Assembly (NCBI RefSeq): GCF_006715095.1
Contig: NZ_VFMO01000001.1
Location: forward strand, 2,666,001-2,730,000
Origin: Yimella lutea
Lineage (GTDB): Bacteria > Actinomycetota > Actinomycetes > Actinomycetales > Dermatophilaceae
Length of the DNA stretch: 64,000 nucleotides
Reading direction: 5' to 3'
Below the pieces are notes generated by a model, which was not told the origin of the DNA, did no database searches, and saw nothing but the letters and a program-made list of their open reading frames with translations. Positions 32,208-41,587 of the stretch are shown piece by piece. Position 1 is the first letter of the stretch. Each line of letters begins with the position of its first letter. The translations under genes were made by a program, and so were the position numbers.

Positions 32208-33797
32208 ATGAATGCATACGACGCAGTCGTGGTCGGCGGTGGCCATCATGGCCTGGTCGCCGCCATCGAACTGGCCGACCACGGCCGTCAGGTCCTGCTG
32301 TGCGAGAGCCGGCCGGAGGTGGGCGGCGCTGTTGCCGACCGGACGATCGGTGACTTCGTCGTGGACGAGTTCAGTGCCTTCCACCCGCTGGCTGCTGCAT
32401 CACCCGTCATCCAGGGTCTCGGCCTCGACAAGCACGGGCTGCAGTGGGCGCGCAGCGAGCGGGTCGTCGCCCATCTCGGCCGGCCCGACGACACCTCGGG
32501 TGCCTTGCTGCACGCCGATCCCGCGCACACGGCGGCCCGTCTGGACGCGGACGCTCCGGGTGACGGAGCAGCATGGCTCGAACTGGTCGACAGCTTCGCC
32601 TCGCTCAAGGATCCGCTGCTCGACGCCCTCCTGCTGTCCTGGCCGCCGGTTCGCCACGCACCGAAACTGGCGAAGGCCGTCGGCGCGACGAATCTGCTCG
32701 ACTTCGTCCGCTTCGCGCTGCTACCCGTCGAGCAACTTTCGGTCGAACGATTCCGTGGTCGAGCGGCGCGAGATCTGCTGTCCGGCAACGCGATGCACGC
32801 CGACATCCCACCTGAAGCGCCCGGCAGTGGCGTGTACGGCTGGATCATGACGATGCTCGCCCAGGACGTCGGTTTCCCGACCCCGGTCGGGGGCGCCGGC
32901 GCCCTGGCCCGCTCACTGCGTTCCCGTGCTGAAGCAGCCGGTGTCGAGATCAGAACCGGTACGCCTGTCGTCCGGATCAGAGCAGAGCACGCACGCGCTT
33001 CGGGCGTCGACCTCGCGTCCGGAGAGTTCATCAAGGCACCGGTCGTCATCGCCGACACCAGCGCACCGATGCTGTACGGCACGTTGCTCGAGGACGTACC
33101 GGCCGGACTCCGGGCACGGATGGAGCGCTTCACCTGGGATCTGCCCACCATCAAGATCAACCTCGGTCTGTCGGGTGCGATGCCGTGGACGGCGGAAGCC
33201 GGGCGGTCGACCTCGGTGGTCCACGTCGGCGGTAGTCATCGCGACCTCGTGCGCTGGAGTGCCGATCTGGGCTCCGGACGCATCCCTGAGCACCCGTTCG
33301 CCCTGGTCGGACAGATGACGTCGACCGATCCACTGCGCTCCCCCGCCGGCACCGAGTCGATGTGGGTATACAGCCACCTCCCGCGCGGCGTCACCGACGA
33401 CGACGGCACCGAACACTTGATCCGCAACTGCGAGCGCATGCTCGAGGAGTTCGCGCCGGGGTGGCGTGATCTGGTGGTCGAACGCTGGGACCAGACACCG
33501 CGATCGCTCCAGGACTCGAACGCCAACCTGGGTGAGGGTGCAGTGGGCGGAGGCACCATGCAGTTGTTCCAGCAGGCGTTCTGGCGACCGGCCACCGGAC
33601 TGGGTGGACCCCGCACATTTTTGCCCGGGCTCTACCTCGGCAGCGCCGCGATCCATCCCGGCGGCGGCGTGCACGGCGGGGCCGGCCACATGGCGGCACG
33701 CGCCGCGTTGGCCGACAGCGGTCTCGCCGGCAAAGTTCGAGACGCACTCGAACGCCGTGTGCGCCGCTCCATCGACACCTCCCTGCCCCGATTCTGA
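32208..33797 (+). CDS. FAD-dependent oxidoreductase, phytoene-desaturase/PYROXD2-like
   Basis: 529 residues. N-terminal Rossmann motif DAVVVGGGHHGLVAAIELAD with the glycines for FAD, then ESRPEVGGAV. The C-terminal FAD segment is LYLGSAAIHPGGGVHGGAG. It belongs to the CrtI-like amine-oxidase superfamily; no carotenoid genes are near, so the substrate is unknown. A second paralogue lies at 54005. Its stop codon lies in the sequence duplicated by the following IS110 insertion; before insertion it probably ran straight into the SRPBCC gene at 35289. Confidence 0.85.
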   Translation: MNAYDAVVVGGGHHGLVAAIELADHGRQVLLCESRPEVGGAVADRTIGDFVVDEFSAFHPLAAASPVIQGLGLDKHGLQWARSERVVAHLGRPDDTSGALLHADPAHTAARLDADAPGDGAAWLELVDSFASLKDPLLDALLLSWPPVRHAPKLAKAVGATNLLDFVRFALLPVEQLSVERFRGRAARDLLSGNAMHADIPPEAPGSGVYGWIMTMLAQDVGFPTPVGGAGALARSLRSRAEAAGVEIRTGTPVVRIRAEHARASGVDLASGEFIKAPVVIADTSAPMLYGTLLEDVPAGLRARMERFTWDLPTIKINLGLSGAMPWTAEAGRSTSVVHVGGSHRDLVRWSADLGSGRIPEHPFALVGQMTSTDPLRSPAGTESMWVYSHLPRGVTDDDGTEHLIRNCERMLEEFAPGWRDLVVERWDQTPRSLQDSNANLGEGAVGGGTMQLFQQAFWRPATGLGGPRTFLPGLYLGSAAIHPGGGVHGGAGHMAARAALADSGLAGKVRDALERRVRRSIDTSLPRF

Positions 33798-33800
33798 ACC

Positions 33801-34037
33801 CCCGTTACCGTCTTGGTGAGCCTTGAAGCAAGGCTCCTGGTCGCCGGCCCCGGCATGACTGACTGCCCCTGTCGTTTGCATGATCCGGGGGGTGTTGTCA
33901 CCGGGTGCTGGTGGCGCTGGTGGACCGCTGATAGGGACCGGGCCGCCCGAACGCCTGGGTAGGTCTCTTCGTAACGTGGATGTCGGCTTCCTGCGCCTGA
34001 TCTGGTGACCAGCCGCTCGGACGCACGAGGAGGGACC
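33801..34037 (+). ncRNA. Candidate IS110 bridge RNA region
   Basis: The 237 bases before the transposase carry no credible frame and contain several G/C-rich inverted repeats (for example around GGCCCCGG and CCGGG). In IS110-group elements this left-end region encodes the bridge RNA that pairs with target and donor DNA. The RNA itself is inferred from position and family; I have not resolved its loops. Confidence 0.45.
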
Positions 34038-35231
34038 ATGTCTCGACCTGACTACGCGGTGTACATCGGGCTCGATGTCGGCAAACAGACGCACCACGCC
34101 TGCGCGCTGAACGTCGATGGCACACGGCTGCACGACAAACCGTTGCCCCAAGACGAGTCGTCGCTGCGTGGCCTGCTGACCAAACTCGGCACGCACGGTC
34201 GCCTGCTGGTGGTGGTCGATCAACCCGCAACGATCGGCGCGCTGCCGGTCGCGGTTGCTCGTGCCATGGGCGTGGACGTCGCCTACCTTCCCGGGCTGGC
34301 GATGCGCCGTATCGCCGACCTGCACCCCGGCAACGCCAAGACCGACGCAAGGGACGCGTACGTCATCGCCGAAGCCGCCCGGTCGATGCCGCACGCCCTG
34401 CGACGGGTCGACGTCGGCGACGACACCCTGGCCGACCTGGAAGTCATCGTCGGCTTCGATGACGACCTGGCCGGACAGGTCACCGCACAAGCAAACCGGA
34501 TCAGAGGCCTTCTGACACAAGTGAACCCAGCCCTCGAACGTGTCCTCGGCCCACGCATCCAACACCCAGCAGTCCTCGAACTCCTGACCCGCTTCGGTGG
34601 CCCGACCGGCCTGCGCGCGGCCGGCCGGCGACGGTTGCTCGCCGTCGCCAAACCCCGCGCGCCCCGCTCCTACCAACGCCTCGTCGACGACATCCAGACA
34701 GCGCTCACCGAGCAGACCGTCACCGTCCCTGGCACCCGCGCCGCCGAGCTCGTCCTGCCCAAACTCGCGACCGGACTGGCTCGCCTGCTGCACGACCGCG
34801 CCGATCTGGGAACCCAACTGGAGGACATGCTCGATGCCCACCCTCTTGCCGCGGTCCTGACCTCGATGCCCGGCATCGGCGTCAGGACCGGCGCACGGAT
34901 CCTGCTCGAAGTCGGCGACGGCTCGAGCTTCCCCACCTCCGGCCACCTCGCCGCGTACGCCGGCCTCGCACCCGTCACCCGCCGATCCGGCACCTCGATC
35001 CGCGGTGAGCACCCCGCCCGAGGCGGCAACAAGCACCTCAAACGAGCGATGTTCCTCGCCGCGTTCGCCGCACTGCACGACCCGACCTCGCGGGCCTACT
35101 ACGACCGCAAACGCGGCCAAGGCAAGAAGCACAACGCCGCCCTCATCTGCCTCGCCCGACGACGCTGCGACGTGATGTACGCGATGCTTCGCGACGGAAC
35201 CCTCTACCAACAGAAAACCCCCGCCGCTTGA
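34038..35231 (+). CDS. IS110-family transposase (DEDD recombinase)
   Basis: 397 residues. The N-terminal RuvC-like domain has IGLDVGKQTHHACAL (first Asp), LLVVVDQPATIG, and NAKTDARDAYVIAEAAR with the last acidic residues. The C-terminal Tnp_20 domain contains LTSMPGIGVRTGARILLEVG and AYAGLAPVTRRSGTSI, whose Ser is the expected nucleophile. GAGGAGGGACC precedes the ATG. It appears intact. Confidence 0.92.
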   Translation: MSRPDYAVYIGLDVGKQTHHACALNVDGTRLHDKPLPQDESSLRGLLTKLGTHGRLLVVVDQPATIGALPVAVARAMGVDVAYLPGLAMRRIADLHPGNAKTDARDAYVIAEAARSMPHALRRVDVGDDTLADLEVIVGFDDDLAGQVTAQANRIRGLLTQVNPALERVLGPRIQHPAVLELLTRFGGPTGLRAAGRRRLLAVAKPRAPRSYQRLVDDIQTALTEQTVTVPGTRAAELVLPKLATGLARLLHDRADLGTQLEDMLDAHPLAAVLTSMPGIGVRTGARILLEVGDGSSFPTSGHLAAYAGLAPVTRRSGTSIRGEHPARGGNKHLKRAMFLAAFAALHDPTSRAYYDRKRGQGKKHNAALICLARRRCDVMYAMLRDGTLYQQKTPAA

Positions 35232-35288
35232 CGAAGACCATAGGGACACCCCCCCCGGGCTGAACCACGCTGAACCACAGGAGACTCC

Positions 35289-35738
35289 ATGCGCACCATC
35301 TCGGTCGAACACACCACGCCTGCTTCGCCGGAAGCCGTCTGGTCGGTGCTCGCCGACGGGTGGGCCTATCCGTCGTGGGTGGTGGGAGCCTCGCGCATGC
35401 GCGCCGTGGAGGCCGGATTCCCTTCACCCGGAACAAAATTGCATCACAGTGTCGGCAACTGGCCGTTGCTGCTGGATGACGAGACCGCGGTGCGGGACTG
35501 CGAACCGGGCAAGTCCTTGCGGCTGGAGGCGAAGACCCGTCCGTTCGGCACCGCCATCGTCGCCATCCGCCTCATCGCCACTCCGGACGGTGGCACCGTG
35601 ATCAGCATGGAGGAGGACGCGGTCTCCGGGCCGCTCGCGCACACGCCCAAGCCCGCACGGCAGGTGGGCATCGCCGCTCGCAACAGGGAGACTCTGCGCC
35701 GCTTGGCTCTACTGGCCGAACGCGCCGACCAGGCCTGA
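35289..35738 (+). CDS. SRPBCC (START-like) family protein
   Basis: 149 residues: MRTISVEHTTPASPEAVWSV, WAYPSWVVGASRMRAVE and VISMEEDAVSGPLAH outline the helix-grip fold that holds a hydrophobic ligand. Function unknown; such proteins are often lipid or polyketide cyclase-like binders. Before the IS110 insertion it would have begun about 19 bases after the FAD oxidoreductase, suggesting an operon and a linked role. Its AGGAGACTCC site lies at the right end of the IS. Confidence 0.8.
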   Translation: MRTISVEHTTPASPEAVWSVLADGWAYPSWVVGASRMRAVEAGFPSPGTKLHHSVGNWPLLLDDETAVRDCEPGKSLRLEAKTRPFGTAIVAIRLIATPDGGTVISMEEDAVSGPLAHTPKPARQVGIAARNRETLRRLALLAERADQA

Positions 35739-35752
35739 ACCGAACACGGCAC

Positions 35753-35795
35753 CAGCGGGCTCTTGCGACTACCGGCGCCGGCCGAAAGCCCGCTG
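35753..35795 (+). terminator. Terminator after the SRPBCC gene
   Basis: CAGCGGGCT pairs with AGCCCGCTG, with a further GC-rich hairpin (CCGGCGCCGG) inside the loop. Confidence 0.55.
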
Positions 35796-35868
35796 CTTGG
35801 GCGCGCCGTGATGCGCACCGGGTGTGATCTACGTCATCCTGACCTCCGACGTATAGGGGGGGTCATGC

Positions 35869-38037
35869 ATGCAGGACACGTCGAAAACGGCAGCTGCGCA
35901 CACGTCGCATCACGAAGGACCGACCGAAGCCGCCGCCACGGCAAGCGCTCTGGCTCACGCCAAGTTCCGGCCGGACATCGAGGGACTTCGTGCGATTGCC
36001 GTGGGGTTCGTCCTGCTCGCCCATGCTGGTGTGCCGGGGCTGCACGGAGGGTTCATCGGAGTCGACGTCTTCTTCGTGATCTCCGGGTTCCTGATCACCG
36101 GACTGCTGCTGCGCGAAGTCGACCGCACCGGTCGAATCTCGTTCGCCGACTTCTGGGCCCGACGAGCCAAGCGTCTGCTCCCTGCGGCATCGATCGTCCT
36201 GGTGGCATCGATGTTGCTCACCTGGTGGGCAATGCCGGCGACGACCTGGCGTCAGATCTGTGGCGACATCCTGGCCTCGGCCACCTACGTGATCAACTGG
36301 CGCTTGGCGTCCCAGTCGGTTGACTACTTCGCCGGCACCGAGCCTTCACCTGTCCAGCACTTCTGGTCGCTCGCGGTCGAAGAGCAGTACTACCTGGTCT
36401 GGCCATTGCTGATCGGCCTGGTCGTCCTGGCGACCCGCGGTGCTGTTCACCGACGCCGGCTCGCCATCGGCATGGCCCTGCTGTGCGTCATCGTCCCGTC
36501 GCTCGCCTGGTCGATCCATGCGACCACGACCGACCCCGCGAAGGCATACTTCGTCACGCACACCCGGCTGTGGGAGCTCGGGATCGGTGCGCTGGTTGCC
36601 GTCACCGCCACGTTCTGGAACCGCCTGCCCGTGCGGGTCGCCACGGCCGTGATGTGGGCCGGTCTCATCGCGCTGGTGGCCGTCGCGATTCCGTTGGCCG
36701 ACGAGCAGAACTGGCCGGGCTCGAGAGCATTGATCCCGACACTCGCTACCACGGCGGTGATCGCCGGGGGGTCGCGTGGCGTACCGAACCTGCCATTGCG
36801 CCTGCTGGGCAGCAAGCCGTTCCTGTTCGTCGGCGGACTGTCGTACGGCGCGTATCTGTGGCACTGGCCGTTGCTGGTGACGTTCGACGCAAAGTACGGG
36901 CCGCTGCCGTGGCCGGTGAAGCTGCTGATCAGTCTCGGGTCGCTCGTTCCTGCCTGGTTCACGTTGAAGTTCGTCGAGAACCCTGTGCGTTTCGCCAGTG
37001 TGCTGCGCCGGCCGGCCCGGCGGGCACTCGCGGTCGGCGCTCTGTGCACGGTGGTCGGCATCGGCGCGGCGGGCACCCTGAACGCCCTTGCCGTTGCACA
37101 GGTCCAGCAGGTCGACACGTCCGAGGCCAGGGGGCTGGGGAGCGTGGAGACGCCTGTCCCGACCATGCAACGGAAGGACGGGGCGAGCCCGAATCCGGAC
37201 CCCTACCTGCGTCCGCCGGAGCCCGGTTCCCTGGATCTGAAGCCGACGTCGATCAGTCCCGACCCACTCGTCGTGAGCAAGAACAAGCCCGAGCACACCT
37301 GCCTGTCGACCATCGAGACGACCGCGCCGAAGATCTGCACAGCCGGCGATGAGAACGGCAGCACCACGATCGCCCTCGTCGGCGACTCCAAGGCCGACCA
37401 ATGGGCGGACGTCCTGCACACGGTCGGCAAGGAGAAGGGCTGGAAGGTCGTCGTCATCACCAAGGCATCCTGTCCGCTGACCGCGGAGACCATCTATCGC
37501 AGCCGCTCGGCGGGGAACAACTACCGCGAATGCTCCACCTGGAACAAAGCGGTGATGACGCTGCTGACCCAGGACATCAGACCGGCAGCGGTCGTCACCT
37601 CGGGGTACGCGAGTGACGCTCTGACGAACGACGGCCGGCCGAGCAGCGAGTTGATGACCGCCGGGTACGTCGCGCAGTGGAACCTGCTGAAGAATGCAGG
37701 TATCCGGGTTGTGGCACTCGCAGACATCCCGAACTCACCGGACGACATCGTCGCGTGCGTCGCGTCGGCCCGTCTGACGTCGAACTCCGACTGCGACTTC
37801 GGACGTAATGACGGGAACGGCACCGCCACTCTGAAGCAGGGTGCGCAGAAATCAGCAAGCAGCTTCGTGAACTTCAACGACTGGATCTGCCCCACCGAGA
37901 ACTGCCCCGCGGTGATCGGGAACGTGCTGGTCTATCGCGACGACAAGCACGTGTCCAAGCTGTTCGCCGACTCGATGCTTCCGGTCGTGCGGGCACGGCT
38001 GGTGCCCCATCTGGCTGCCGCAGCGAACCCTCGCTAG
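35869..38037 (+). CDS. OafA/YrhL-type membrane acyltransferase with C-terminal SGNH domain
   Basis: 722 residues. The N-terminal acyltransferase-3 domain starts KFRPDIEGLRAIAVGFVLLA and has about ten membrane segments, with conserved FIGVDVFFVISGFLIT, FWARRAKRLLPA and HFWSLAVEEQYYLVWP. The extracytoplasmic SGNH hydrolase-like domain has IALVGDSKADQW (the GDS block). Such proteins O-acetylate cell-wall glycans or polysaccharides. GGGGGGGTC lies before the start; an overlapping ATG four bases earlier is out of frame. A strong terminator follows. Confidence 0.9.
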   Translation: MQDTSKTAAAHTSHHEGPTEAAATASALAHAKFRPDIEGLRAIAVGFVLLAHAGVPGLHGGFIGVDVFFVISGFLITGLLLREVDRTGRISFADFWARRAKRLLPAASIVLVASMLLTWWAMPATTWRQICGDILASATYVINWRLASQSVDYFAGTEPSPVQHFWSLAVEEQYYLVWPLLIGLVVLATRGAVHRRRLAIGMALLCVIVPSLAWSIHATTTDPAKAYFVTHTRLWELGIGALVAVTATFWNRLPVRVATAVMWAGLIALVAVAIPLADEQNWPGSRALIPTLATTAVIAGGSRGVPNLPLRLLGSKPFLFVGGLSYGAYLWHWPLLVTFDAKYGPLPWPVKLLISLGSLVPAWFTLKFVENPVRFASVLRRPARRALAVGALCTVVGIGAAGTLNALAVAQVQQVDTSEARGLGSVETPVPTMQRKDGASPNPDPYLRPPEPGSLDLKPTSISPDPLVVSKNKPEHTCLSTIETTAPKICTAGDENGSTTIALVGDSKADQWADVLHTVGKEKGWKVVVITKASCPLTAETIYRSRSAGNNYRECSTWNKAVMTLLTQDIRPAAVVTSGYASDALTNDGRPSSELMTAGYVAQWNLLKNAGIRVVALADIPNSPDDIVACVASARLTSNSDCDFGRNDGNGTATLKQGAQKSASSFVNFNDWICPTENCPAVIGNVLVYRDDKHVSKLFADSMLPVVRARLVPHLAAAANPR

Positions 38038-38054
38038 GCCCTGCACCACATGCG

Positions 38055-38091
38055 TTCGGCCCCGCTCACCACGACGGTGAGCGGGGCCGAA
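38055..38091. terminator. Terminator between the acyltransferase and phoX
   Basis: A 16-bp stem (TTCGGCCCCGCTCACC and complement) with a 5-base loop between convergent genes. Confidence 0.85.
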
Positions 38092-38099
38092 GGTCGGCC

Positions 38100-40136
38100 T
38101 CAGTGACGTCCCGGCTTGCCCGGACGCCCCTGCTTGCCAGGCTTGCCCGCCTTGTCACGGAACACCTGGATCACCGACGGACGCGGCTGACCGGTGCCGT
38201 CGTACGGGAACAGGCTCGCGGGCGCCGACGGGCTCGCCCCGTCGACCTCACCCGGGTGCTGAACTGCGCAGAACACCGTCTTGTCGTCGACGATCAGCGG
38301 GCCCGCCGACTCCGCACCGTGAGGCACGGTGTGGAACTGCTTGAGGTGACCAGCGTCGGCACCGTCGAGCGGCATCATGAAGAACGCGTCCGCGTTGCCC
38401 AGAGCGTTGCCGTCGGTCGAGATCCACAGGTTGCCCTCGGAGTCGAAGGCCACGTTGTCCGGGCACGAGATCGGGCTGACCTCGCTCTTGTCGAACCCGT
38501 CGAAGTACGTGGTCGGGTCCTCCGGGTCACCGCAGATCAGCACGAGCTTCCAGGTGAAGGTCGTACCGGTGTGGTCGCCGCGATCCTCGACCAGCTCCAG
38601 CACCTGACCGTGCTTGTTGCTCGGACGCGGGTTGGCCTCGTCGACCTCGGCGGCGGTGCGCTTGGAGTTGTTGGTCAGCGCGACGTAGACCTTGCCGGTG
38701 ACCGGGCTGGGCTCGACGTCCTCGGGGCGGTCCATCTTGGTCGCGCCGGCCCTGTCGGCGGCCAGACGCGTCCAGACCAGGACCTCCTCGACCGACATGC
38801 CGGCGATCTTCGACTTGCCGCCGACCACCAGCGGCAGCCAGGTGCCGGTGCCATCGCAGACGCCGTCCTGCTGACCGTCGCCGGTGAACTTGGCGACGTA
38901 GAGGTCGCCCTCCTCCAACAGCGTCATGTTGTGGCGACGGTCGCCCTCGCGGTACTTGCGCTTGGAGACGAACTTGTACAAGTAGTCGTAGCGCTCGTCG
39001 TCACCGGTGTAGGCGACCACGTGTCCGTTGCGCGCGATCTGGACGTTGGCGCCTTCGTGCTTGAGGCGGCCGAGGGCCGTGTGCTTGCGCGGGGTGGACG
39101 TCGGGTCGGTCGGGTCGATCTCGACGACGTAGCCGAATCGGTTGACCTCGTTGGGCTCCATCGAGGTGTCGAAGCGCGGGTCCACGGAGTCCCAGTTGCG
39201 GCCCTTGCTGCCGGTGATGCCATACCGCTTGTACGCGGCTTCCTGCCCGGCCGGCGCGGACGCCGTTTTGAAGTAGCCGTTGAAGTTCTCCTCGCCGGAA
39301 AGGACGGTGCCCCACGGAGTGGTGCCACCGGCGCAGTTGGCGAACGTGCCGTACACACGGCGGCCGGTCGGGTCGGCCTTGGTGCGCAGCAGCTTGGATC
39401 CGGCAGCAGCGCCGGTGATCGCGAACTCGGTGTTCGGAGTGATGCGGCGGTTCTTACGAGCGCCCATCTTGGCTTCCCACTCGCGTCCCTTGCGGGCGAC
39501 CTCGACCACGGACATGCCGTGCGCGGCCATCGCAATCTTGATCTGCTCCTTGGTCATCGAGGAGTAGCCGGTGAATCCCCGGAACATCAATTCGTCGTTG
39601 GTGTACTCGTTGTTGACCACCAGCAACCCGCGACCCGAGCGCCCGTGCCGGACCAGACCGACGTAATCGCAGTTGTAGCCGAACTGCTTCTCCTGAGCGG
39701 CCGCCGTCTGGTTGTCGAAGTCGAACTCCGGCGCGCCGGCGATGATCGGGTCGCCCCATTTGACCAACGGCTTCCAGGTGAATCCCTCAGGGGTGACGAC
39801 CTTGTCGGTCTCGAACGGGATCGGCGGCGTCGACTCGAACTCGTAGACCTTGTGACCGAGGGCGTGACCGCGTCCTTCACCGGCGGCAGCGGGACCCGCG
39901 ACGGCTACGGCGGCGCCGGCCACGGCGGTGGTGGTACCGACGGCCTTGAGGAAGGTACGGCGGGAGGTGCCGGCGACGATATCGCCGAAGTACTCGTTGT
40001 CGCTCTCGTTGGCGACGGGCTGGAAGCAGCTGTCGGCGCAACGGTAGTGACAGGTCATCAGCGACCGGCTGCCGTTGTGGGGGCGATCGGTGGCAATCGG
40101 GATCAGGCGCCGGTGTTCAGGCTGTGCAGGGGTCAA
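38100..40136 (-). CDS. phoX: PhoX-family alkaline phosphatase, Tat exported (DUF839)
   Basis: About 678 residues. The N-terminal region MTCHYRCADSCFQPVANESD is typical for the family. A Tat signal SRRTFLKAVGTTTAVAGAAV follows at about residue 58. Conserved blocks include VVNNEYTNDELMF, NCAGGTTPWGTVLSGEENF and NVQIARNGHVVAYTGDDERYD. PhoX is a calcium/iron-dependent phosphomonoesterase releasing phosphate outside the cell, which fits the exported phosphodiesterase at 6429. The TTG at 40136 is the likeliest start because family N-termini extend upstream of MTCHY and GGAAGG lies about 9 bases before; this is uncertain. The Lys/Gly/Pro C-terminus is unusual. Confidence 0.85.
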   Translation of the reverse strand: MTPAQPEHRRLIPIATDRPHNGSRSLMTCHYRCADSCFQPVANESDNEYFGDIVAGTSRRTFLKAVGTTTAVAGAAVAVAGPAAAGEGRGHALGHKVYEFESTPPIPFETDKVVTPEGFTWKPLVKWGDPIIAGAPEFDFDNQTAAAQEKQFGYNCDYVGLVRHGRSGRGLLVVNNEYTNDELMFRGFTGYSSMTKEQIKIAMAAHGMSVVEVARKGREWEAKMGARKNRRITPNTEFAITGAAAGSKLLRTKADPTGRRVYGTFANCAGGTTPWGTVLSGEENFNGYFKTASAPAGQEAAYKRYGITGSKGRNWDSVDPRFDTSMEPNEVNRFGYVVEIDPTDPTSTPRKHTALGRLKHEGANVQIARNGHVVAYTGDDERYDYLYKFVSKRKYREGDRRHNMTLLEEGDLYVAKFTGDGQQDGVCDGTGTWLPLVVGGKSKIAGMSVEEVLVWTRLAADRAGATKMDRPEDVEPSPVTGKVYVALTNNSKRTAAEVDEANPRPSNKHGQVLELVEDRGDHTGTTFTWKLVLICGDPEDPTTYFDGFDKSEVSPISCPDNVAFDSEGNLWISTDGNALGNADAFFMMPLDGADAGHLKQFHTVPHGAESAGPLIVDDKTVFCAVQHPGEVDGASPSAPASLFPYDGTGQPRPSVIQVFRDKAGKPGKQGRPGKPGRH

Positions 40137-40331
40137 GGTTCACACCTTCCAGGCGGATCGTTCGATGCGTCCGCGGCGGGGTGCACGGACGCGTGGCCGC
40201 CGCGAGGACGGGCCGCCTCCCGACGCTATGAGCGGGTGCCACCGACGGGGTGACGCTCGGGTGAACGAACGATGATGGTTCGGTCAAGGAATGGCAAGAC
40301 CGCCCGGGCTCAGGCGGGATCGCGCCGCTGC

Positions 40332-40337
40332 CAGGAT
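40332..40337 (+). promoter_or_regulatory. -10-like box of the nitronate monooxygenase gene
   Basis: CAGGAT, six bases, then GTG at 40344. An additional palindrome CGAAC-N7-GTTCG lies at 40266-40282. Confidence 0.35.
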
Positions 40338-40343
40338 GGAACG

Positions 40344-41396
40344 GTGAACTCGTTCGAAACACTCGCCGCCCGTCTGCCTGTTCCGATCATCGCTGCCCCG
40401 ATGGCCGGTGGGCCCTCCACGCCGGCTCTCGTCGCTGCTGTTGCCGACGCGGGAGGTTCCGGGTTCCTGGCTGCCGGGTACCGCACCGCGCAGGAGATGA
40501 GTGCGCAGATCGCCGAGGTGCGGTCGCTGACCGAGCGCCCGTTCGGCGTCAACCTCTTCGTGCCGAACGACGACCCGGTGGACGATGCGGCACTGGAGGT
40601 CTACCGCCGCTCCTTGCTGCCCACGGCGTCCGAATTCGGACTCGACGAGCTCCCGTCCCACAAGGCTGAGACGGAGGACTGGGACGCGAAACTTGCTGCG
40701 CTGCAGGAAGATCCGGTGCCGATGGTCTCGTTCACGTTCGGCCTTCCCGACGCGGACGTGGTCGGCGCCTTGCAAGCCGTGGGCACCTGCGTCCTGGCCA
40801 CGGTCACGTCCTTGTCGGAGGCTCGTGCTGCCGAGCAACTCGGGTACGACGGGCTGGTCGTGCAGGGTCCGGACGCCGGCGGCCACCGGGGCACTCACCA
40901 CACGTCGACCGAACCCGACCGGACGCCGCTGCTGTCGCTGCTCGCGCACATCGTCCAGTCCGTCGACCTGCCGATCATCGCCGCGGGTGGCCTGTCGGCC
41001 GGCTCATCCATCGCCGACGCCCTGGCTTTCGCGGACGCCGTCCAACTCGGGACGGCCTTCCTGGACGCCGACGAGGCCGGCACGTCCGCCATTCACCGCG
41101 CCGCGCTGCGCGACCCGCGTTTCACCGAGACGGCGGTGACGCGCTGCTTCACCGGGCGCTTCGCCCGCGGTTTGCGCAACGATTTCATCGACCGCTTCGA
41201 TCACGACGCGCCGGCGGCCTATCCCGCGGTTCACCAGGTCACCCAGCCGTTGCGGAAAGCGGCAACGGCAGCCAACGATCCGCGGTTCGTCCACCTGTGG
41301 GCCGGCACCGGGTGGCGCGACCTGCCGAGCGGCGGTGGCGCGCAGATCACGAACGACCTGTGGCGAGCTGCGCAGGAACAGATGCACGATGCCTAG
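40344..41396 (+). CDS. Nitronate monooxygenase family flavoprotein
   Basis: 350 residues forming an FMN-binding TIM barrel: VPIIAAPMAGGPSTPALVAA, FGVNLFVPND, VQGPDAGGHRGTHH (the catalytic-loop His) and IIAAGGLSAGSSIADALAFA with VQLGTAFL for phosphate binding. The family oxidises alkyl nitronates and related toxic nitro compounds such as propionate-3-nitronate. The GTG at 40344 gives VNSFETLAARLPV; upstream in-frame codons lack homology. Confidence 0.88.
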   Translation: MNSFETLAARLPVPIIAAPMAGGPSTPALVAAVADAGGSGFLAAGYRTAQEMSAQIAEVRSLTERPFGVNLFVPNDDPVDDAALEVYRRSLLPTASEFGLDELPSHKAETEDWDAKLAALQEDPVPMVSFTFGLPDADVVGALQAVGTCVLATVTSLSEARAAEQLGYDGLVVQGPDAGGHRGTHHTSTEPDRTPLLSLLAHIVQSVDLPIIAAGGLSAGSSIADALAFADAVQLGTAFLDADEAGTSAIHRAALRDPRFTETAVTRCFTGRFARGLRNDFIDRFDHDAPAAYPAVHQVTQPLRKAATAANDPRFVHLWAGTGWRDLPSGGGAQITNDLWRAAQEQMHDA

Positions 41397-41404
41397 GCAC
41401 GAAG

Positions 41405-41434
41405 AAGCCCCGACCAGCGAACTGGTCGGGGCTT
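41405..41434. terminator. Terminator after nitronate monooxygenase, beside tRNA-Asn
   Basis: A 13-bp stem (AAGCCCCGACCAG and complement) with a CGAA loop. Convergent with tRNA-Asn, so it may end both transcripts. Confidence 0.8.
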
Positions 41435-41439
41435 GTGCG

Positions 41440-41512
41440 CTCCCCCGGTTGGACTCGAACCAACAACCTGCCGGTTAACAGCCGGCTGCTCTGCCAATTG
41501 AGCTACAGGGGA
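41440..41512 (-). tRNA. tRNA-Asn (anticodon GTT)
   Basis: 73 bases with a full cloverleaf: acceptor UCCCCUG/CGGGGGA, D-arm AGCUCAAUUGGCAGAGC, anticodon stem GCCGG/CCGGC with loop CUGUUAA, T-arm with GGUUCGAGU, discriminator G. Confidence 0.94.
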
Positions 41513-41587
41513 ATGTGTCCCTGGTGGGCGCGAGACGAAACTGTAGCAAATCGGGCGCCCAACCACCGAATCGAGTCAGGCACCGAT

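Larger units (their letters stand above)
33801..35269 (+). mobile_element. IS110-family insertion sequence
   Basis: One transposase gene and a long non-coding left end. CTGAACC occurs at the left junction (33794-33800) and twice at the right (35260-35266 and 35270-35276). Joining the flanks at this core gives the uninterrupted sequence: oxidoreductase stop, then CTGAACCACAGGAGACTCC and the next ATG. The lack of terminal inverted repeats is normal for IS110. Confidence 0.8.
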
